Program-made: the position numbers and the translations under genes
Shown: positions 41,152-52,077 of the stretch, piece by piece
Numbering within the stretch: position 1 is the stretch's first letter
How the letters are laid out: each line of letters opens with the position of its first letter
The notes under the pieces: generated by a model
The model's input: the letters and a program-made list of their open reading frames with translations, nothing else
Database searches by the model: none
Told to the model about the DNA's origin: nothing
Assembly: GCF_003340565.1 (NCBI RefSeq)
Contig: NZ_QPLK01000010.1
Location: 1 to 64,000 of the forward strand
Length of the DNA: 64,000 nucleotides
From: Rhodovulum sp. 12E13
GTDB taxonomy: Bacteria; Pseudomonadota; Alphaproteobacteria; Rhodobacterales; Rhodobacteraceae
Reading direction: 5' to 3'

Positions 41152-42510
41152 TCAGGGCAGGGCGGCGGCCGAGGCGAGGGCGATCAGCGGCTCGGGGTAG
41201 AGGCCGGGGCCGACGAGCGCGGCGAGCGCGACCACCAGCGCGGCGCGCGCCGGCCAGCCCAGGGTCGGCCCCGGCGCACCCTCGGCCGAGGCGAAGGCCG
41301 CCACCGCGAAGCGCAGGTAGTAGACGAAGGCGAGCGCGGCACCGAGGGCGGCCACGCCGAGCAGCGCCCAGGCCTCGGCCGCCGCCAGCGCCGAGAACAG
41401 GTAGACCTTGCCGATGAAGCCCGCCGTGGGCGGCAGCCCCGCCATCGACAGCAGCGCGAGCGCCATCGCCGCTCCCGCCAGCGGCTGCCGGTGCACGAGG
41501 CCGCGCAGATCGTCGCGCGTGACCGGGCCGAGCGCCGCCGCCACGCAGAGTGCCGCGAGGATCGCGGGAACGTAGGCCGCGAGATAGACGAGCAGCGCCT
41601 CGCCCGCGAGCCCTCCGCCCGCCGCCAGCACGAGCGCGAGATACCCCGAATGGGCGATGGTCGAGTAGCCGAGCATCCGCGACAGGCTCTCCTGGCGCAG
41701 CGCGACGAGGTTGCCGAGGATCGCCGCCGCGCCGCCCGCGAGCGCCAGGCCGAGCGGCCAGGCCGCGCCGCCCGGCGCCGCCTCGGTCAGGCGCAGGAGC
41801 GCGATGCCCACCGCCACCTTCGAGACGGCGCCGGCCATCGCCGCGGCGGAGGCGGGCGCCCCCGAGAACAGGTCGGGCGTCCACATGTGAAAGGGCACGA
41901 GCGAGAACTTGAAGGCGAGACCGGCCAGGACGAGCGCGGCCCCCACGGCCGCCACCGGTCCGCCGCCGGCCCAGGCGTCGAGCATCAGCGACCCGCTGTC
42001 GGCGAACCCGAAGGCGAGGCCGAGCAGCAGCGCCGCCGCGCCGGCGCCCGCCATCAGGAACAGCTTGTAGCCGGCCTCCGCGGCCTCGGCCGTGCGGGGC
42101 AGGACGGCGAGCGCGATCATGGCGAGCGTGGTGATCTCGAGCCCCAGGAACAGCACCGCCGCATGCGCCGCTCCCGCCAGCGCCACCGCTCCCGCCGTGG
42201 CGACGGCGACAAGCGCGGGTGCCTCCCGCGCGCCGCCCTCGGCCCGGGCGAAGGCAAGCACGCCGAGGCCCGCGAGCAGCGCCAGCACCGTGCCGAACCG
42301 CGCCAGCCCGTCATCGACCATCAGCGCGTAGGGCGCCGCCGGCTCCGCCCCGGCGCGGCTCAGCGCCACGACCAGCGCGAGTGCCACGAGAGCCGCCGTC
42401 ACGCCCCGCACCGCACGCGCCGGGGCGACCGGCGCCAGCGCCATGCCGGCGATCCCGGCCAGCCCCGTCAGCGCAAGCGGGGCGAGCGAGAGGAACTCCG
42501 CCCCGCTCAT
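41152..42510 (-). CDS. nuoN: NADH-quinone oxidoreductase subunit N
   Basis: An antiporter-like proton channel of complex I, 452 residues with about fourteen hydrophobic helices. FKFSLVPFHMWTPDLFSGAP carries the broken-helix lysine, and SRMLGYSTIAHSGYLALVL is the second conserved stretch. Alanine content is very high, as in the other membrane subunits here. It overlaps nuoM by ATGA and is the last gene of the operon. Confidence 0.95.
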   Translation of the reverse strand: MSGAEFLSLAPLALTGLAGIAGMALAPVAPARAVRGVTAALVALALVVALSRAGAEPAAPYALMVDDGLARFGTVLALLAGLGVLAFARAEGGAREAPALVAVATAGAVALAGAAHAAVLFLGLEITTLAMIALAVLPRTAEAAEAGYKLFLMAGAGAAALLLGLAFGFADSGSLMLDAWAGGGPVAAVGAALVLAGLAFKFSLVPFHMWTPDLFSGAPASAAAMAGAVSKVAVGIALLRLTEAAPGGAAWPLGLALAGGAAAILGNLVALRQESLSRMLGYSTIAHSGYLALVLAAGGGLAGEALLVYLAAYVPAILAALCVAAALGPVTRDDLRGLVHRQPLAGAAMALALLSMAGLPPTAGFIGKVYLFSALAAAEAWALLGVAALGAALAFVYYLRFAVAAFASAEGAPGPTLGWPARAALVVALAALVGPGLYPEPLIALASAAALP

Positions 42511-43964
42511 GGCTGCACGAACAGAAGCGGCGTCAGAGCGGCCTCGACCGCCGGGCGCAGCACCGAGATGAGCGCCTGCGGGAACAGGCCGAAGAGCAGC
42601 GTGCAGAGGCCGAGCACCGCGATGGGCCACAGCTCGTGGCGGTAGAGGTCGTGCGCGCCCTGCACCGCGGGCTTCGGCTCGCCGAAGACGATGCCGCCGA
42701 TCAGCCGCGTGGCGTAGACCACCGACACCACCAGAGACACCAGCGCGATCGCCGCGAGCACCCAGTTGACCTGGAACATGCCGGTGATGACCAGCGCCTC
42801 GCCGAGGAAGTTCGCCGTGCCCGGCATCGCCAGCGCCGCGGCGAAGAACAGGGCGAAGGAGGTGGCGAAGGCCGGCGCCGTCTTCTGCAGGCCCCCCAGT
42901 TCGCGCAGGTCGCGCGTGCCGGTCCGGTGCTGCAGCGCCCCGATCAGAAGGAACAGCGCCGACGACGAGAAGGCGTGCGCGATCATCTCGACGCCGGCGC
43001 CCATCAGCGCGAAGTGCACGCCGCCGCACACGCCCATCAGGACGATGCTCATGTGCGCGACCGAGGTATAGGCGACGAGCCGTTTCGCGTCGGTCTGTCC
43101 GCAGGCCAGGACCGCGCCGTAAACCACGCCGAACGCCCCCAGCGCCATGCCCCACGGCGCCAGCGTCACCAGCCCCTCGGGGAACAGCAGCGGCGGAAAG
43201 CGGAAGAGACCGTAGGCGCCCGTCTTGAGCAGCAGCCCCGCGAGCAGGATCGAGCCCGCCGTGGGGGCGTTGGTATGCGCATCGGGCAGCCACGCGTGGA
43301 AGGGCGGCACCGGCAGCTTGACCATGAAGGCCACCGCGAAGCCGAGCAGCAAGAGCACCTGCGCGGTGTGCGAGCGCTCGTCGCGGGCCAGCTCGAAGGC
43401 GTCGAACGTGATCGGGTCGGATGTCGCGCCCATCCAGAAGACGGCCGCCAGCAGGCCGAGCCCCGCCACCGCGTTGAACACGAGGAACTTGATCGCCGCC
43501 GCCTCGCGGTCGCCGTGGCCCCAGAGGGCGATCAGCAGGAAGGCGGGCACGATCATCAGCTCCCAGAAGAAGGCGAGGATCAGCAGGTCGAACGACAGGA
43601 ACACGCCGTTCGAGGCCGCCACCGTCCAGCAGATCGCGGCGTGGAAGAGAGGCGAGCGGTGGGTGACATGCCACGAGATGAACACGCAGATCATGCCGAG
43701 GCCCGCCGAGACGGCCAGCAGCGCCGCCGAGAGCCCGTCCATCGCCAGCAGCACCTGGATGCCGAAGGAGGGCGCCCAGTCGGCCCGGGTGAACGCGAGC
43801 CACCGCCCGTCGTCGCCCGACACCACGGCGAGCAGAAGCACGATCAGCGTCAGGGCCATCACCGCGATGGTCGTCCAGCGCTCGCTAAGGCCCGCAAGGC
43901 GCGGCGCGAGCAGGGCGGCGAACCCCCCGAAGAACGGCAGCAGGATCTGCAGCGTCAGCGCCAT
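42507..43964 (-). CDS. nuoM: NADH-quinone oxidoreductase subunit M
   Basis: Second antiporter-like proton channel, 485 residues. Conserved helices include SFDLLILAFFWELMIVPAFL (Glu of TM5), MVKLPVPPFHAWLPDAH and KRLVAYTSVAHM. ATG 43964 has GGGGA just upstream and overlaps nuoL by 10 nt; ATG 43976 is the alternative (4 residues longer). Confidence 0.95.
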   Translation of the reverse strand: MALTLQILLPFFGGFAALLAPRLAGLSERWTTIAVMALTLIVLLLAVVSGDDGRWLAFTRADWAPSFGIQVLLAMDGLSAALLAVSAGLGMICVFISWHVTHRSPLFHAAICWTVAASNGVFLSFDLLILAFFWELMIVPAFLLIALWGHGDREAAAIKFLVFNAVAGLGLLAAVFWMGATSDPITFDAFELARDERSHTAQVLLLLGFAVAFMVKLPVPPFHAWLPDAHTNAPTAGSILLAGLLLKTGAYGLFRFPPLLFPEGLVTLAPWGMALGAFGVVYGAVLACGQTDAKRLVAYTSVAHMSIVLMGVCGGVHFALMGAGVEMIAHAFSSSALFLLIGALQHRTGTRDLRELGGLQKTAPAFATSFALFFAAALAMPGTANFLGEALVITGMFQVNWVLAAIALVSLVVSVVYATRLIGGIVFGEPKPAVQGAHDLYRHELWPIAVLGLCTLLFGLFPQALISVLRPAVEAALTPLLFVQP

Positions 43965-45907
43965 GTCATTCCCCATCCAAGGATCAGAAGTGCGGCGAGG
44001 CCCACGGCCAGTGCCAGCGCGTAGTCGCGCACCCGCCCCGTCTGCAGGTTGCGCCCCCGCTCGGCCGCGCGCCCGATGCCGGCGGCGCCGCGCATCCACG
44101 CGATGTCCATGCGGTCGGGCGAGAAGGGCGTCAGAACCACCCGCCGCAGCCAGAGGCCGAGCGCCACCGTCGCCTGCCCCACCGGGTCGGCCGTGGCCCC
44201 GTCGGGCGGGCGGCCGAGCCGGTCGACCCACGCGCCCTCGCGCCCGGAAAGGCGGCGCACGAGCCGCCGGTAGGGCCGCACGAGAAGGGCGTAGTAGCGC
44301 GCATCGAACTGCAGGCCGGCGCGCAGCTTTCGGGCGCCGCGCACCCGGGCCGCGAGGGTCGGCACGAAGACCACCGCGACCGATCCCGCGAGGCCGGCCA
44401 GCGCCGCCACGGCGCCCACGATCTCGACCCAGTGCGCCGGGTGAGGCGGGTGGCCGCCCATCAGCGTGGTCATCGGCGCCACGGCGAGGCCGCCCGCCAG
44501 CGCGAGCAGGGCCAGCACGATCAGCGGGCCGCTGGCCAGCGGGTGCTCGCGGCAGCGTCGCCGCGGCGTGGCCGGGGTCGCCGCCGCCACGAGCACGGGC
44601 CGGAAGGCGTAGACGCCCGTCAGCACCGCCGCCGCGAGCGCCACCGCCCAGACCGCCGCCCCGAGCGGCCCCGAGACGACGGCCGAGGCGAGGATCGCCT
44701 CCTTGGACCACCAGCCCGCGGTGACGAAGGGCAGGCCCGCGAGCGAGGCCGCCCCGGCGGCGTAGCAGATGAAGGCGATGGGCGTGGCCCGTGCCGCCCC
44801 GCGCAGCGAGTCGATCGTCGTGCTGCCGCCGCCCGCGTGGCTCATCACGCCCGCCGCCATGAACAGCAGCGACTTGAACGCGGCATGAACGACGAAATGC
44901 GCCATCGCCACGGCCGGAGCGCCCACGCCCACGGCGGCCACCATGTAGCCGATCTGGCTGATCGATGAATAGGCGAGCAGGCGCTTGACGTCGGTCTGGG
45001 CCACAGCGCTGGCGGCCCCGAACAGCGCCGTCGTCGCCCCCGCCACGGCCGTCGCACCGGCCACGACGGGGTAGGCTTCGATCACCGGCGCGAAGCGGGC
45101 GAGCAGCACCGCCCCCGCCGCCACCATCGTGGCCGAGTGCAGGAGCGCCGAGACCGGCGTCGGCCCTGCCATCGCGGTGGGAAGCCAGGTATGGAACGGG
45201 ACCTGCGCCGACTTGCCGAGCGCGCCGATCAGCAGCAGCGCCGCGATGATGCTGCCCCGAACGGGCTCGGCGACCGTGCCCGCCGGGATCAGCTCGGTCA
45301 GGCGCACCGAGCCGGCTTCGAGGAACAGCAGCAGTAGCCCCGCGAGCAGCGCGGCGTCGGCGATCCGGGTGATCAGGAACGCCTTCTGCCCGGCGGCGAA
45401 GGCCCGCGGCGAGGTCATGTTGTAGGAGATCAGGAAGAACGAGCACAGGCCCATCAGCTCCCATCCCAGGAAGAAGGTGATGGAGTCGGCTGCCAGCACC
45501 ATCGACAGCATGCCGGCCACGAACAGGTTCATCAGCGCGAAGAACCGGCGCAGGTCGGGTGTGCCGGCATAGGACATGTAATCGAGCGCGTAGATCATCA
45601 CGCAGGCCGCCACGAAGGCGACGGTCAGCGCCGCGACCGCGCTCACCGCGTCGAGGCCCATCGCCAGCGCCACCTCGAAGTTGCCCACGTTGATGAAGAA
45701 GATCGGGGCGACCTGATCGCCGATCGCGCCGGTGAGATGCAGCGCGGCCAGTGGCCCGATGACGAGGAGGGGCGCGCAGCCCGCCGCCAGCCCCGCGGCC
45801 TGCACCGCGCGCCGGTCGAGGCGGTAAGGGTCGAGCGCCAGAAGCAGGAAGCCCCCGAGCGACGGCATCGGCACGAGAAGGAGCAGGTAGGCCAGCATCC
45901 CGTTCAC
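43955..45907 (-). CDS. nuoL: NADH-quinone oxidoreductase subunit L
   Basis: Distal antiporter-like subunit with the lateral helix, 650 residues. Signatures: FFLGWELMGLCSFFLI, KSAQVPFHTWLPTAMAGPTPVSALLHSATMV, DVKRLLAYSSISQIGYM and a C-terminal hydrophilic stretch before the last membrane helix. It begins with GTG 45907 in a GTGA overlap with the nuoK stop. A later ATG (45898) is possible. Confidence 0.95.
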   Translation of the reverse strand: MNGMLAYLLLLVPMPSLGGFLLLALDPYRLDRRAVQAAGLAAGCAPLLVIGPLAALHLTGAIGDQVAPIFFINVGNFEVALAMGLDAVSAVAALTVAFVAACVMIYALDYMSYAGTPDLRRFFALMNLFVAGMLSMVLAADSITFFLGWELMGLCSFFLISYNMTSPRAFAAGQKAFLITRIADAALLAGLLLLFLEAGSVRLTELIPAGTVAEPVRGSIIAALLLIGALGKSAQVPFHTWLPTAMAGPTPVSALLHSATMVAAGAVLLARFAPVIEAYPVVAGATAVAGATTALFGAASAVAQTDVKRLLAYSSISQIGYMVAAVGVGAPAVAMAHFVVHAAFKSLLFMAAGVMSHAGGGSTTIDSLRGAARATPIAFICYAAGAASLAGLPFVTAGWWSKEAILASAVVSGPLGAAVWAVALAAAVLTGVYAFRPVLVAAATPATPRRRCREHPLASGPLIVLALLALAGGLAVAPMTTLMGGHPPHPAHWVEIVGAVAALAGLAGSVAVVFVPTLAARVRGARKLRAGLQFDARYYALLVRPYRRLVRRLSGREGAWVDRLGRPPDGATADPVGQATVALGLWLRRVVLTPFSPDRMDIAWMRGAAGIGRAAERGRNLQTGRVRDYALALAVGLAALLILGWGMTWR

Positions 45908-46206
45908 CCCCTCAGCCGGGCCGTGGCATCGGCGTCGCCGCCGCCTTCGTGCCGCCGCAGGTGCAGGTAGATCGCGAGGCCGACCGCCACCTCGGCGGCA
46001 GCCAGCGCCAGCACCAGCAGGAACATCGCCGTCCCCTCGACCGCGCCGTGGTGGGCGCCCGCCGCCACGAAGGCGAGCGCCGGCCCGGCCAGCATGATCT
46101 CGAGCGAGACGAGCTGGAGCACGATCGTCCGCCGCGCGAGCACGCCGAACAGCCCCGTCACGAACAGTCCGCCCGAGAGCGCCAGCAGCGCGTTGAGCCC
46201 CGTCAT
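45904..46206 (-). CDS. nuoK: NADH-quinone oxidoreductase subunit K
   Basis: Small three-helix membrane subunit of the proton path, 100 residues (family about 100). LVSLEIMLAGPALAFVA holds the conserved TM2 glutamate, and FLLVLALAAAEVAVGLAIY the TM3 glutamate. Start overlaps the nuoJ stop (ATGA). Confidence 0.95.
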   Translation of the reverse strand: MTGLNALLALSGGLFVTGLFGVLARRTIVLQLVSLEIMLAGPALAFVAAGAHHGAVEGTAMFLLVLALAAAEVAVGLAIYLHLRRHEGGGDADATARLRG

Positions 46207-46697
46207 TCCCCGTCTCTCCCCTTCCGCGACAGCGCGCGCACCCCGATCATGCCGGCGATCAGCAGAAGCGAGACGAGCTCGGTCGCCACCGCCCACTCCC
46301 CGAACATCAGAAGCCCGAGGTCGGCCGCGCCGACGCCGCCGGGCGTCCCGTCCGCCGTGCCGCCGAGGCCGACGAGCATCGGCAGAAAGGCGAGCACCGC
46401 CACCACGGCGGGCCAGCGCCACGCGCCCGAAAGCAGTGCGCGCTCGCGCGCCCGCGCCTCGGGCCCCGCCTCGACCGTCATGATGACGAAGACGAACACC
46501 GCCACCACCGCGCCCGCGTAGATCAGCAGCTGGATCGCCCCGGCAAAGGGCGAGGCCAGCGCGAAGAAGGCCACCCCCAGCGCCACCAGCGCCGCGAGAA
46601 GCAGGAGCAGCGCGTGCACCACCGAGTCGCGCGTCACCGCGAGCGCCGCCGCGGCGAGCGCCAGCGCGCTCGCCCAGATCGCCAGTCCCCAGCTCAT
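46203..46697 (-). CDS. nuoJ: NADH-quinone oxidoreductase subunit J
   Basis: Membrane subunit, 164 residues, five hydrophobic segments. IQLLIYAGAVVAVFVFVIM contains the pi-bulge helix implicated in coupling. ATG 46697 with GAGGTGGGGGCC upstream is preferred over GTG 46706. It lies 10 nt after nuoI. Confidence 0.93.
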   Translation of the reverse strand: MSWGLAIWASALALAAAALAVTRDSVVHALLLLLAALVALGVAFFALASPFAGAIQLLIYAGAVVAVFVFVIMTVEAGPEARARERALLSGAWRWPAVVAVLAFLPMLVGLGGTADGTPGGVGAADLGLLMFGEWAVATELVSLLLIAGMIGVRALSRKGRDGE

Positions 46698-46707
46698 GGC
46701 CCCCACC

Positions 46708-47223
46708 TCATGGGCACAGATCCCGCAGGTCGGTCGGCGGCGCTTCTCCCTGCGCCTCGCCCTTGTCCTTGCCGGCGATCGCCTTGCCCGCCACGGCCCA
46801 GTAGGTATAGCCGGCCTGCTTGCCCTCGCCCGCGATCAACAGGTCGTCCTTGTCGTAGACGAGGCTCGATCGCTCGTAATCCGCCGTCTCGAAATCGGGG
46901 GTGAGCTGGATCGCCTGGGTCGGGCACGCCTCTTCGCAATAGCCGCAGAAGATGCAGCGGGCAAAGTTGATGCGGAACGTCTCGGGGTACCAGCGCCCGT
47001 CCTCCGTCTCGGCCTTGACCACGTCGATGCAGTCGACCGGGCAGGCCACGGCGCAGAGATTGCACGCCACGCAGCGCTCCTGCCCGTCGGGGTCGCGCGT
47101 CAGCACGATCCGGGCGCGGTAGCGGGCGGGCAGCTCCGGCTTCACCTCCGGGTAGCCGGCGGTGTACTTGCGCGTCAGCAGCTTGCGCCCGACCGCGGCA
47201 AGGCTCTGGACGACTCCCCTCAT
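46708..47223 (-). CDS. nuoI: NADH-quinone oxidoreductase subunit I
   Basis: Ferredoxin-like subunit holding clusters N6a and N6b near the quinone end. The 171 residues contain two 4Fe-4S motifs, [12 protein letters not shown] and [12 protein letters not shown]. The C-terminal extension after YDKDDLL is about 40 residues longer than minimal. ATGA overlap with nuoH. Confidence 0.96.
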   Translation of the reverse strand: MRGVVQSLAAVGRKLLTRKYTAGYPEVKPELPARYRARIVLTRDPDGQERCVACNLCAVACPVDCIDVVKAETEDGRWYPETFRINFARCIFCGYCEEACPTQAIQLTPDFETADYERSSLVYDKDDLLIAGEGKQAGYTYWAVAGKAIAGKDKGEAQGEAPPTDLRDLCP

Positions 47224-48176
47224 GCCGACCCTCCCAGAACGACGACCGCGCCCGTCACGAGCAGGTTGGCCAGCGCCAGCGGCAGCGCCCATTTCCACGC
47301 GAAGGCGACGAGCTGGTCGTAGCGCGGCCGCGGCAGGATCGCCCGGATCCAGACGAAGGCGAGCGCGAGCGCCCCGACCTTGAGGCCGAACCACACCGGC
47401 GCGGGCAGCCAGGGGCCCAGCCAGCCGCCGAAGAACAGCGTGACGGCCAGCGCCGAGACGAGCAGGATGGCGAGGTATTCGCCGAGGAAGAACAGCGCGA
47501 AGCCCATCCCCGAATACTCGGTCATGAAGCCCGCCACGAGATCCTGCTCGGATTCCTGCAGGTCGAAGGGCAGGCGGTGGGCCGCGGCGATGCCGGCGAT
47601 GGTGAACAGCGCCGCGCCGAGCGGCTGCTGCACGACGAACCACAGCCCCTCCTGCGCAGCGACGATCTGCCCGAGGCTCATCGACCCCGCGAGCATGACC
47701 ACGCCCATCAGCGACAGGCCGAAGAACGCCTCGTACGAAAGCATCTGCGCCGCCGCCCGCAGGCCGCCCAGCATCGCGTAGCGGTTGCGCGAGGCCCAGG
47801 CGCCCAGCACCATCGCGTAGACCGTCAGCGCCAGCATCGCGAGGATGAAGATCACCCCGATGTCGAGGGCCGAGATCGCCCAGCCGGGCGCGAAGGCGAC
47901 GACGGCGAAGCCCACCAGCACCGGCGTCGCGGCGAGCGCGGGCGCGAGACGGAAGGTCAGCGCGTCGCCGTCGGGCGGCACCTCGTCGGCCTTGAACAGC
48001 AGCTTCACGGTGTCGGCGATCCACTGGAAGAAGCCGAAGGGGCCCACCCGGTTCGGCCCCAGCCGCTCCTGCAGGAAGCCCAGGCCGCGCCGCTCCACCC
48101 AGGTGAAGACGCCCGCCGCCACAAGCAGCGCCGCGATCAGCCAGACCGAGAGGATGAGGGTGAAAGCCGCGCTCAT
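47220..48176 (-). CDS. nuoH: NADH-quinone oxidoreductase subunit H
   Basis: Membrane subunit that forms the quinone-entry chamber, 318 residues, eight helices. Conserved [44 protein letters not shown] and [12 protein letters not shown] are all present. Overlaps the nuoG stop by ATGA. Confidence 0.96.
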   Translation of the reverse strand: MSAAFTLILSVWLIAALLVAAGVFTWVERRGLGFLQERLGPNRVGPFGFFQWIADTVKLLFKADEVPPDGDALTFRLAPALAATPVLVGFAVVAFAPGWAISALDIGVIFILAMLALTVYAMVLGAWASRNRYAMLGGLRAAAQMLSYEAFFGLSLMGVVMLAGSMSLGQIVAAQEGLWFVVQQPLGAALFTIAGIAAAHRLPFDLQESEQDLVAGFMTEYSGMGFALFFLGEYLAILLVSALAVTLFFGGWLGPWLPAPVWFGLKVGALALAFVWIRAILPRPRYDQLVAFAWKWALPLALANLLVTGAVVVLGGSA

Positions 48177-50773
48177 TCCGCCGCCTCCACGATGGCCCGG
48201 TGCCCGCCGCCGCGCGGCAGAAGCCGCCCGGCCGTGGCGGCGACGTGGCCCTTCGGCACCGCCGGGTCGAGGGTGAGCGGCACCGCCTCGCCGCCGTCGA
48301 CGGCGACGCGCTGGCCATCGGCGAGGCCGATCTCGGCGGCGTCGTCGGGGTGCAGCGCGATCACGGGCGCCGGACAGCGCTGCGCCAGCCGCTGCGCCCG
48401 GCGGCCGAGCTCGTCGCCCGAGAACGGCTCGTGCAGGGGCAGGGGGGCGAGGCCCGCGCCGCGCGGCGCGTGCTCTGCCAGCGGCGCGGGCGCGGTGAAG
48501 CCCGGGAGCACCGACACGCCGGGGTCGTCTCCCGCCATCGGGCCGTCGGGGCCGTCGGTCAGGAAAGGCGCGGCCGAGGCGGAATGCCAGCCCGGCACGC
48601 CGTAGGACGTGCGCAAGGCGGGCGGCGCGTCGGCCCCCTGCGCGCCCTCCATCGAGAAGGCGAGCGCCGCGTCGTCATCGGCCGGCGGGGTGCCCTCGGG
48701 CACCCGCCCCGCCAGGTCTTGCGCGGTGCGCCCCGACATCCGCCATGGGGCGCGCGCCACCTGCCCGAGCGGCAGGCGGAAGGCGGCGCCCGGTGCGGTC
48801 TCCTTCGCGGGCGCCAGCTGCGGCAGGTCGCGGGCGAGAGCGTCGAGCATCGCGTCGAGCGTGTCCCAGCCCGGGCGCACGGCCATCAGCCCCGCCAGCA
48901 CGCGCCAGCCGGCGGGGCGGCCGCCCGAAACGGCGGCGAAGCTGCGCTGCGCGCGCCCCTCGTGGTTGACCAGGGTGCCCGCCGCCTCCGACCAGTCGGC
49001 CACCGGAAGCACGATATCGGCGCGGGCAGTGGTGCGCGTCTCGGCGCTGTCGAGGGCGATCACCGTCTCGGCCGCCGCGAAGAGCCGCTCCACCAGCCGC
49101 GGATCGGCCCGCTCGACCAGGTCGACCTCGGCGATGACGGCCGTTCCCGCGCGCCCGTGCTCGAGCGCGGCGACGGCCCCCTCGAGCCCTTCCGCCCCCG
49201 CCAGCGCGAGGCCGAGGCTGTTGGCCTCCGGCGGGAACAGGGCGAGCCGGGCATGCTCGCCCAGCGCCTCGGCCACCGCGCCCGCCGCCTCCACCGCGTC
49301 GCCCCGGCCGGTGCCGAAGCCCGCGATCACCAGCGGCCGCTCGGCGGCCTTCAGCGCCTCGGCCACCTCGCGCGCGGCCTCCTCGGCGGCCTCGCCCCGC
49401 AGGGCGGCGGCGACGGCCTGCCCGAAGGCGGCGACTTCTTCCGGCGGGCGGCGCAGCGCCCATGTCGCCACGTCGTCGAGCGCGTCCGTCATCGGCGTCA
49501 CCAGCGCGACGGGAGGCCTGCGCCCCTCGCCCGCGACGCGGGCGGCGTTGTCGAGCCAGGCGGGCACGCCCTTTTCCGCGGCGAGCGCATCGGCCGCGCC
49601 CCGGGCCGTCTGCCGAAGGGCCAGAGCCGCGCGGGGTGCCGTGCCGGTCAGGTCTTCGCCCAGCACCAGCACCGCGTCGGCGGCTTCCATCTGCTTGAGC
49701 GAGGCGCCGCGCCCCTTGGCGAGCCAGCCGGCCATCCGGCCGACGGCGCGCGCCTCGGCCTCGCCCACCCCGGCGAAGAACCGCTCCGCCCCCACGAGCC
49801 GCCGCAGCGCCGCATTGGTCTCGAGGCTCGCCCGCGGCGAGCCGATGCCGACCGCGCCCTTCGCCAGGGCCTCCTGCACGGCCGCGCGGGTGGTCTCGGC
49901 ATCGGCCGGGGCACCGCCGATGCGCGGGTGGTCGAGTCGCGCCTCGGCGACGTGGAGCGCGCCGAACCGCCCCCGGTCGCAGATGAAATGCCCGTTGATC
50001 GCGCCGTGATAGCGGTTCTGCACCCGGCGCACGCGGCCGCCCCGCTCGGCCGCGAACAGGTTGCAGCCGACCGAACACTGCGTGCAGATCGCCGGGGTCG
50101 CGGCCATGTCCCACTTGCGGGCGTAGTGCTCCGACCAGCCCTTGTCGTTGAACACGCCGGTGGGGCACACCTCGGCGAGGTTGCCGGCGAAGGGGCTCTC
50201 CAGCGGGCCGTCCTCGTAGCGGCCGAAATAGGCGCGGTCATGGGCGCCGAACACGTCGAGGTCGCGGCCGCCCGCATAGCCCCGGTAGAACCGCGTGCAG
50301 CGGTAGCAGGCGATGCAGCGGTTCATCTCGTGGGTCAGCAGCGGCCCGAGATCCTGGTTGCGGTGGGTGCGCTTCTCGAAGCGGAATCGCCGCCGGTGAT
50401 GCCCGGTCGCCACCGTCATGTCCTGCAGGTGGCAGGCGCCACCCTCTTCGCAGACGGCGCAGTCGTGCGGGTGGTTGACCATCAGCCACTCGATGACGCG
50501 GGCGCGCATCTCGGCCGCCTCGGGATCGGCCAGTTCCACCCGCTGGCCCTCGGCCACGGGCGTCATGCAGGCCATCTCGATGCGGCCCTCGTCGTCGTCG
50601 GGGCCGTCATGGATGCGCACGGCGCAGAGCCGGCAGGCCCCGACCGAGCCGAGCGCGGCGTGCCAGCAGAAATGCGGAACCTCGACGCCGAGGCCGAGCG
50701 AGGCCGACAGCAGATCCTGGCCCGCCTCGACCTCGCGCGCGATCCCGTCGATCGTCAGGCGCACCTTGCTCAT
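48173..50773 (-). CDS. nuoG: NADH-quinone oxidoreductase subunit G (long form)
   Basis: Peripheral-arm iron-sulfur subunit, 866 residues, closer to the long enterobacterial form (about 900) than to the roughly 670-residue form of the usual alphaproteobacterial operon. The N-terminal 2Fe-2S domain has [17 protein letters not shown]. Then come [18 protein letters not shown] (His-ligated cluster N5), [13 protein letters not shown], and [12 protein letters not shown] with Cys four positions on for the extra N7-type cluster. A molybdopterin-oxidoreductase-like body and a C-terminal molydopterin-binding-like domain follow. ATGA overlaps on both sides. Confidence 0.95.
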   Translation of the reverse strand: MSKVRLTIDGIAREVEAGQDLLSASLGLGVEVPHFCWHAALGSVGACRLCAVRIHDGPDDDEGRIEMACMTPVAEGQRVELADPEAAEMRARVIEWLMVNHPHDCAVCEEGGACHLQDMTVATGHHRRRFRFEKRTHRNQDLGPLLTHEMNRCIACYRCTRFYRGYAGGRDLDVFGAHDRAYFGRYEDGPLESPFAGNLAEVCPTGVFNDKGWSEHYARKWDMAATPAICTQCSVGCNLFAAERGGRVRRVQNRYHGAINGHFICDRGRFGALHVAEARLDHPRIGGAPADAETTRAAVQEALAKGAVGIGSPRASLETNAALRRLVGAERFFAGVGEAEARAVGRMAGWLAKGRGASLKQMEAADAVLVLGEDLTGTAPRAALALRQTARGAADALAAEKGVPAWLDNAARVAGEGRRPPVALVTPMTDALDDVATWALRRPPEEVAAFGQAVAAALRGEAAEEAAREVAEALKAAERPLVIAGFGTGRGDAVEAAGAVAEALGEHARLALFPPEANSLGLALAGAEGLEGAVAALEHGRAGTAVIAEVDLVERADPRLVERLFAAAETVIALDSAETRTTARADIVLPVADWSEAAGTLVNHEGRAQRSFAAVSGGRPAGWRVLAGLMAVRPGWDTLDAMLDALARDLPQLAPAKETAPGAAFRLPLGQVARAPWRMSGRTAQDLAGRVPEGTPPADDDAALAFSMEGAQGADAPPALRTSYGVPGWHSASAAPFLTDGPDGPMAGDDPGVSVLPGFTAPAPLAEHAPRGAGLAPLPLHEPFSGDELGRRAQRLAQRCPAPVIALHPDDAAEIGLADGQRVAVDGGEAVPLTLDPAVPKGHVAATAGRLLPRGGGHRAIVEAAE

Positions 50774-52077
50774 GCCGCCGCCCTCCCGTGGTCGCGGGCT
50801 ACGGGGCAGCACTTGTCGGAAATGTGCTGCTCGAAGAGAGCGCCGAAACGGTCGAGGCCGGTGCCGAGCGGGCTCATCGCGCCGCCCATCAGGTCGCAGA
50901 ACGCACGGCCGCGCGGGCCGCCCACCTGCACCGTCATGCGCAGGATGTCGAGATCGGACAAGTGCCCCGCCCCCGCCTCGATGTCGGCCATGATCTTCGC
51001 CGCCCAGGGCAGCCCGTCGCGGCACGGCGTGCACCAGCCGCAGCTTTCGCGTGCGTAGAACGCCATGTGCCGCGCGATCACACCCACCGGGCAGGCCGTC
51101 TCGTCCAGCACGATCAGCGTTCCGGTGCCGAACATGCTGCCCGCCGCGCGCACATGGCCGAAGTCGAGCGGCACCTCGAGCGCGTCCGGCTCGAGGAAGC
51201 CCGAGGCGCCCCCGCCGGGCTGGAAGCAGCGCAGCACGCCGTTGCCCGACACGCCGCCGCTCATCTCGATCAGCTCGGCCGCCGTGGTGCCCATCGGCGC
51301 CTCGATCACCTGCGGCGCGTGCACCCGGCCCGAGACCGCGAAGACCTTGGTGCCGCCCTCCTGCGTGCGCGACAGCCCCTGGAACCAGTTCGACCCGTTC
51401 GCCACGATGTGGCTGACGCACGAGACCGTCTCGACGTTGTTGACCGTGGTCGGCCGGCCCCAGAGGCCCGATTGCGCGGGAAAGGGCGGGCGCTTGCGCG
51501 GCACGGCGCGCTTGCCCTCGAGCGCCTCGATCAGCGCCGTCTCCTCGCCCACGATGTAGCGGCCGGCCGAGGGATGCACCCACATCCTCACGTCGACCCC
51601 CGAGCCGAGCACGTCGCGCCCGAGATACCCCGCCGCCTCGGCCTCCTCGATCGCGCGCGAGACGTTGCGGATCGCGTCGCGGTAGGCGTCGCGGATCAGC
51701 ACGATGATCTCGGTCGAATGGGTGGCGTAGGCGGCCAGGATCGCGCCCTCGATCAGCTGGTGGGGCAGCGCTTCGAGCAGGATACGATCCTTGAAGGCGC
51801 CGGGCTCCATCTCGTCGCCGTTGACGATGAAGTAGTTCGGCCCGTCGCCGGGCGCCTCGCCCGGTTTCGGCATGAAGCGCCACTTCCTGGCGGCCGGAAA
51901 GCCCGCGCCGCCGCGCCCGTTCAGCCGCGCCTCGTCGACCATGTCGAGCACGCGCTCGGGGCTGAGCTCGCGCAGGCCCCGCTCGACGGCCTCGTAGCCG
52001 CCGAGGTCGCGCCATTCCTCCAGCGTGTGCGGCCTGCGGTCGGGGCGGGCACGGCCGGTCAGGGGTTTGTCGGTCAT
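50770..52077 (-). CDS. nuoF: NADH-quinone oxidoreductase subunit F
   Basis: NADH- and FMN-binding subunit, 435 residues. FMN/NADH site GRGGAGFPAARKW, NGDEMEPGAFKDR, VGEETALIEALEG, and the N3 cluster motif ESCGWCTPCRDG with a distant Cys in DKCCPV. Start overlaps nuoE (ATGA). Confidence 0.96.
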   Translation of the reverse strand: MTDKPLTGRARPDRRPHTLEEWRDLGGYEAVERGLRELSPERVLDMVDEARLNGRGGAGFPAARKWRFMPKPGEAPGDGPNYFIVNGDEMEPGAFKDRILLEALPHQLIEGAILAAYATHSTEIIVLIRDAYRDAIRNVSRAIEEAEAAGYLGRDVLGSGVDVRMWVHPSAGRYIVGEETALIEALEGKRAVPRKRPPFPAQSGLWGRPTTVNNVETVSCVSHIVANGSNWFQGLSRTQEGGTKVFAVSGRVHAPQVIEAPMGTTAAELIEMSGGVSGNGVLRCFQPGGGASGFLEPDALEVPLDFGHVRAAGSMFGTGTLIVLDETACPVGVIARHMAFYARESCGWCTPCRDGLPWAAKIMADIEAGAGHLSDLDILRMTVQVGGPRGRAFCDLMGGAMSPLGTGLDRFGALFEQHISDKCCPVARDHGRAAA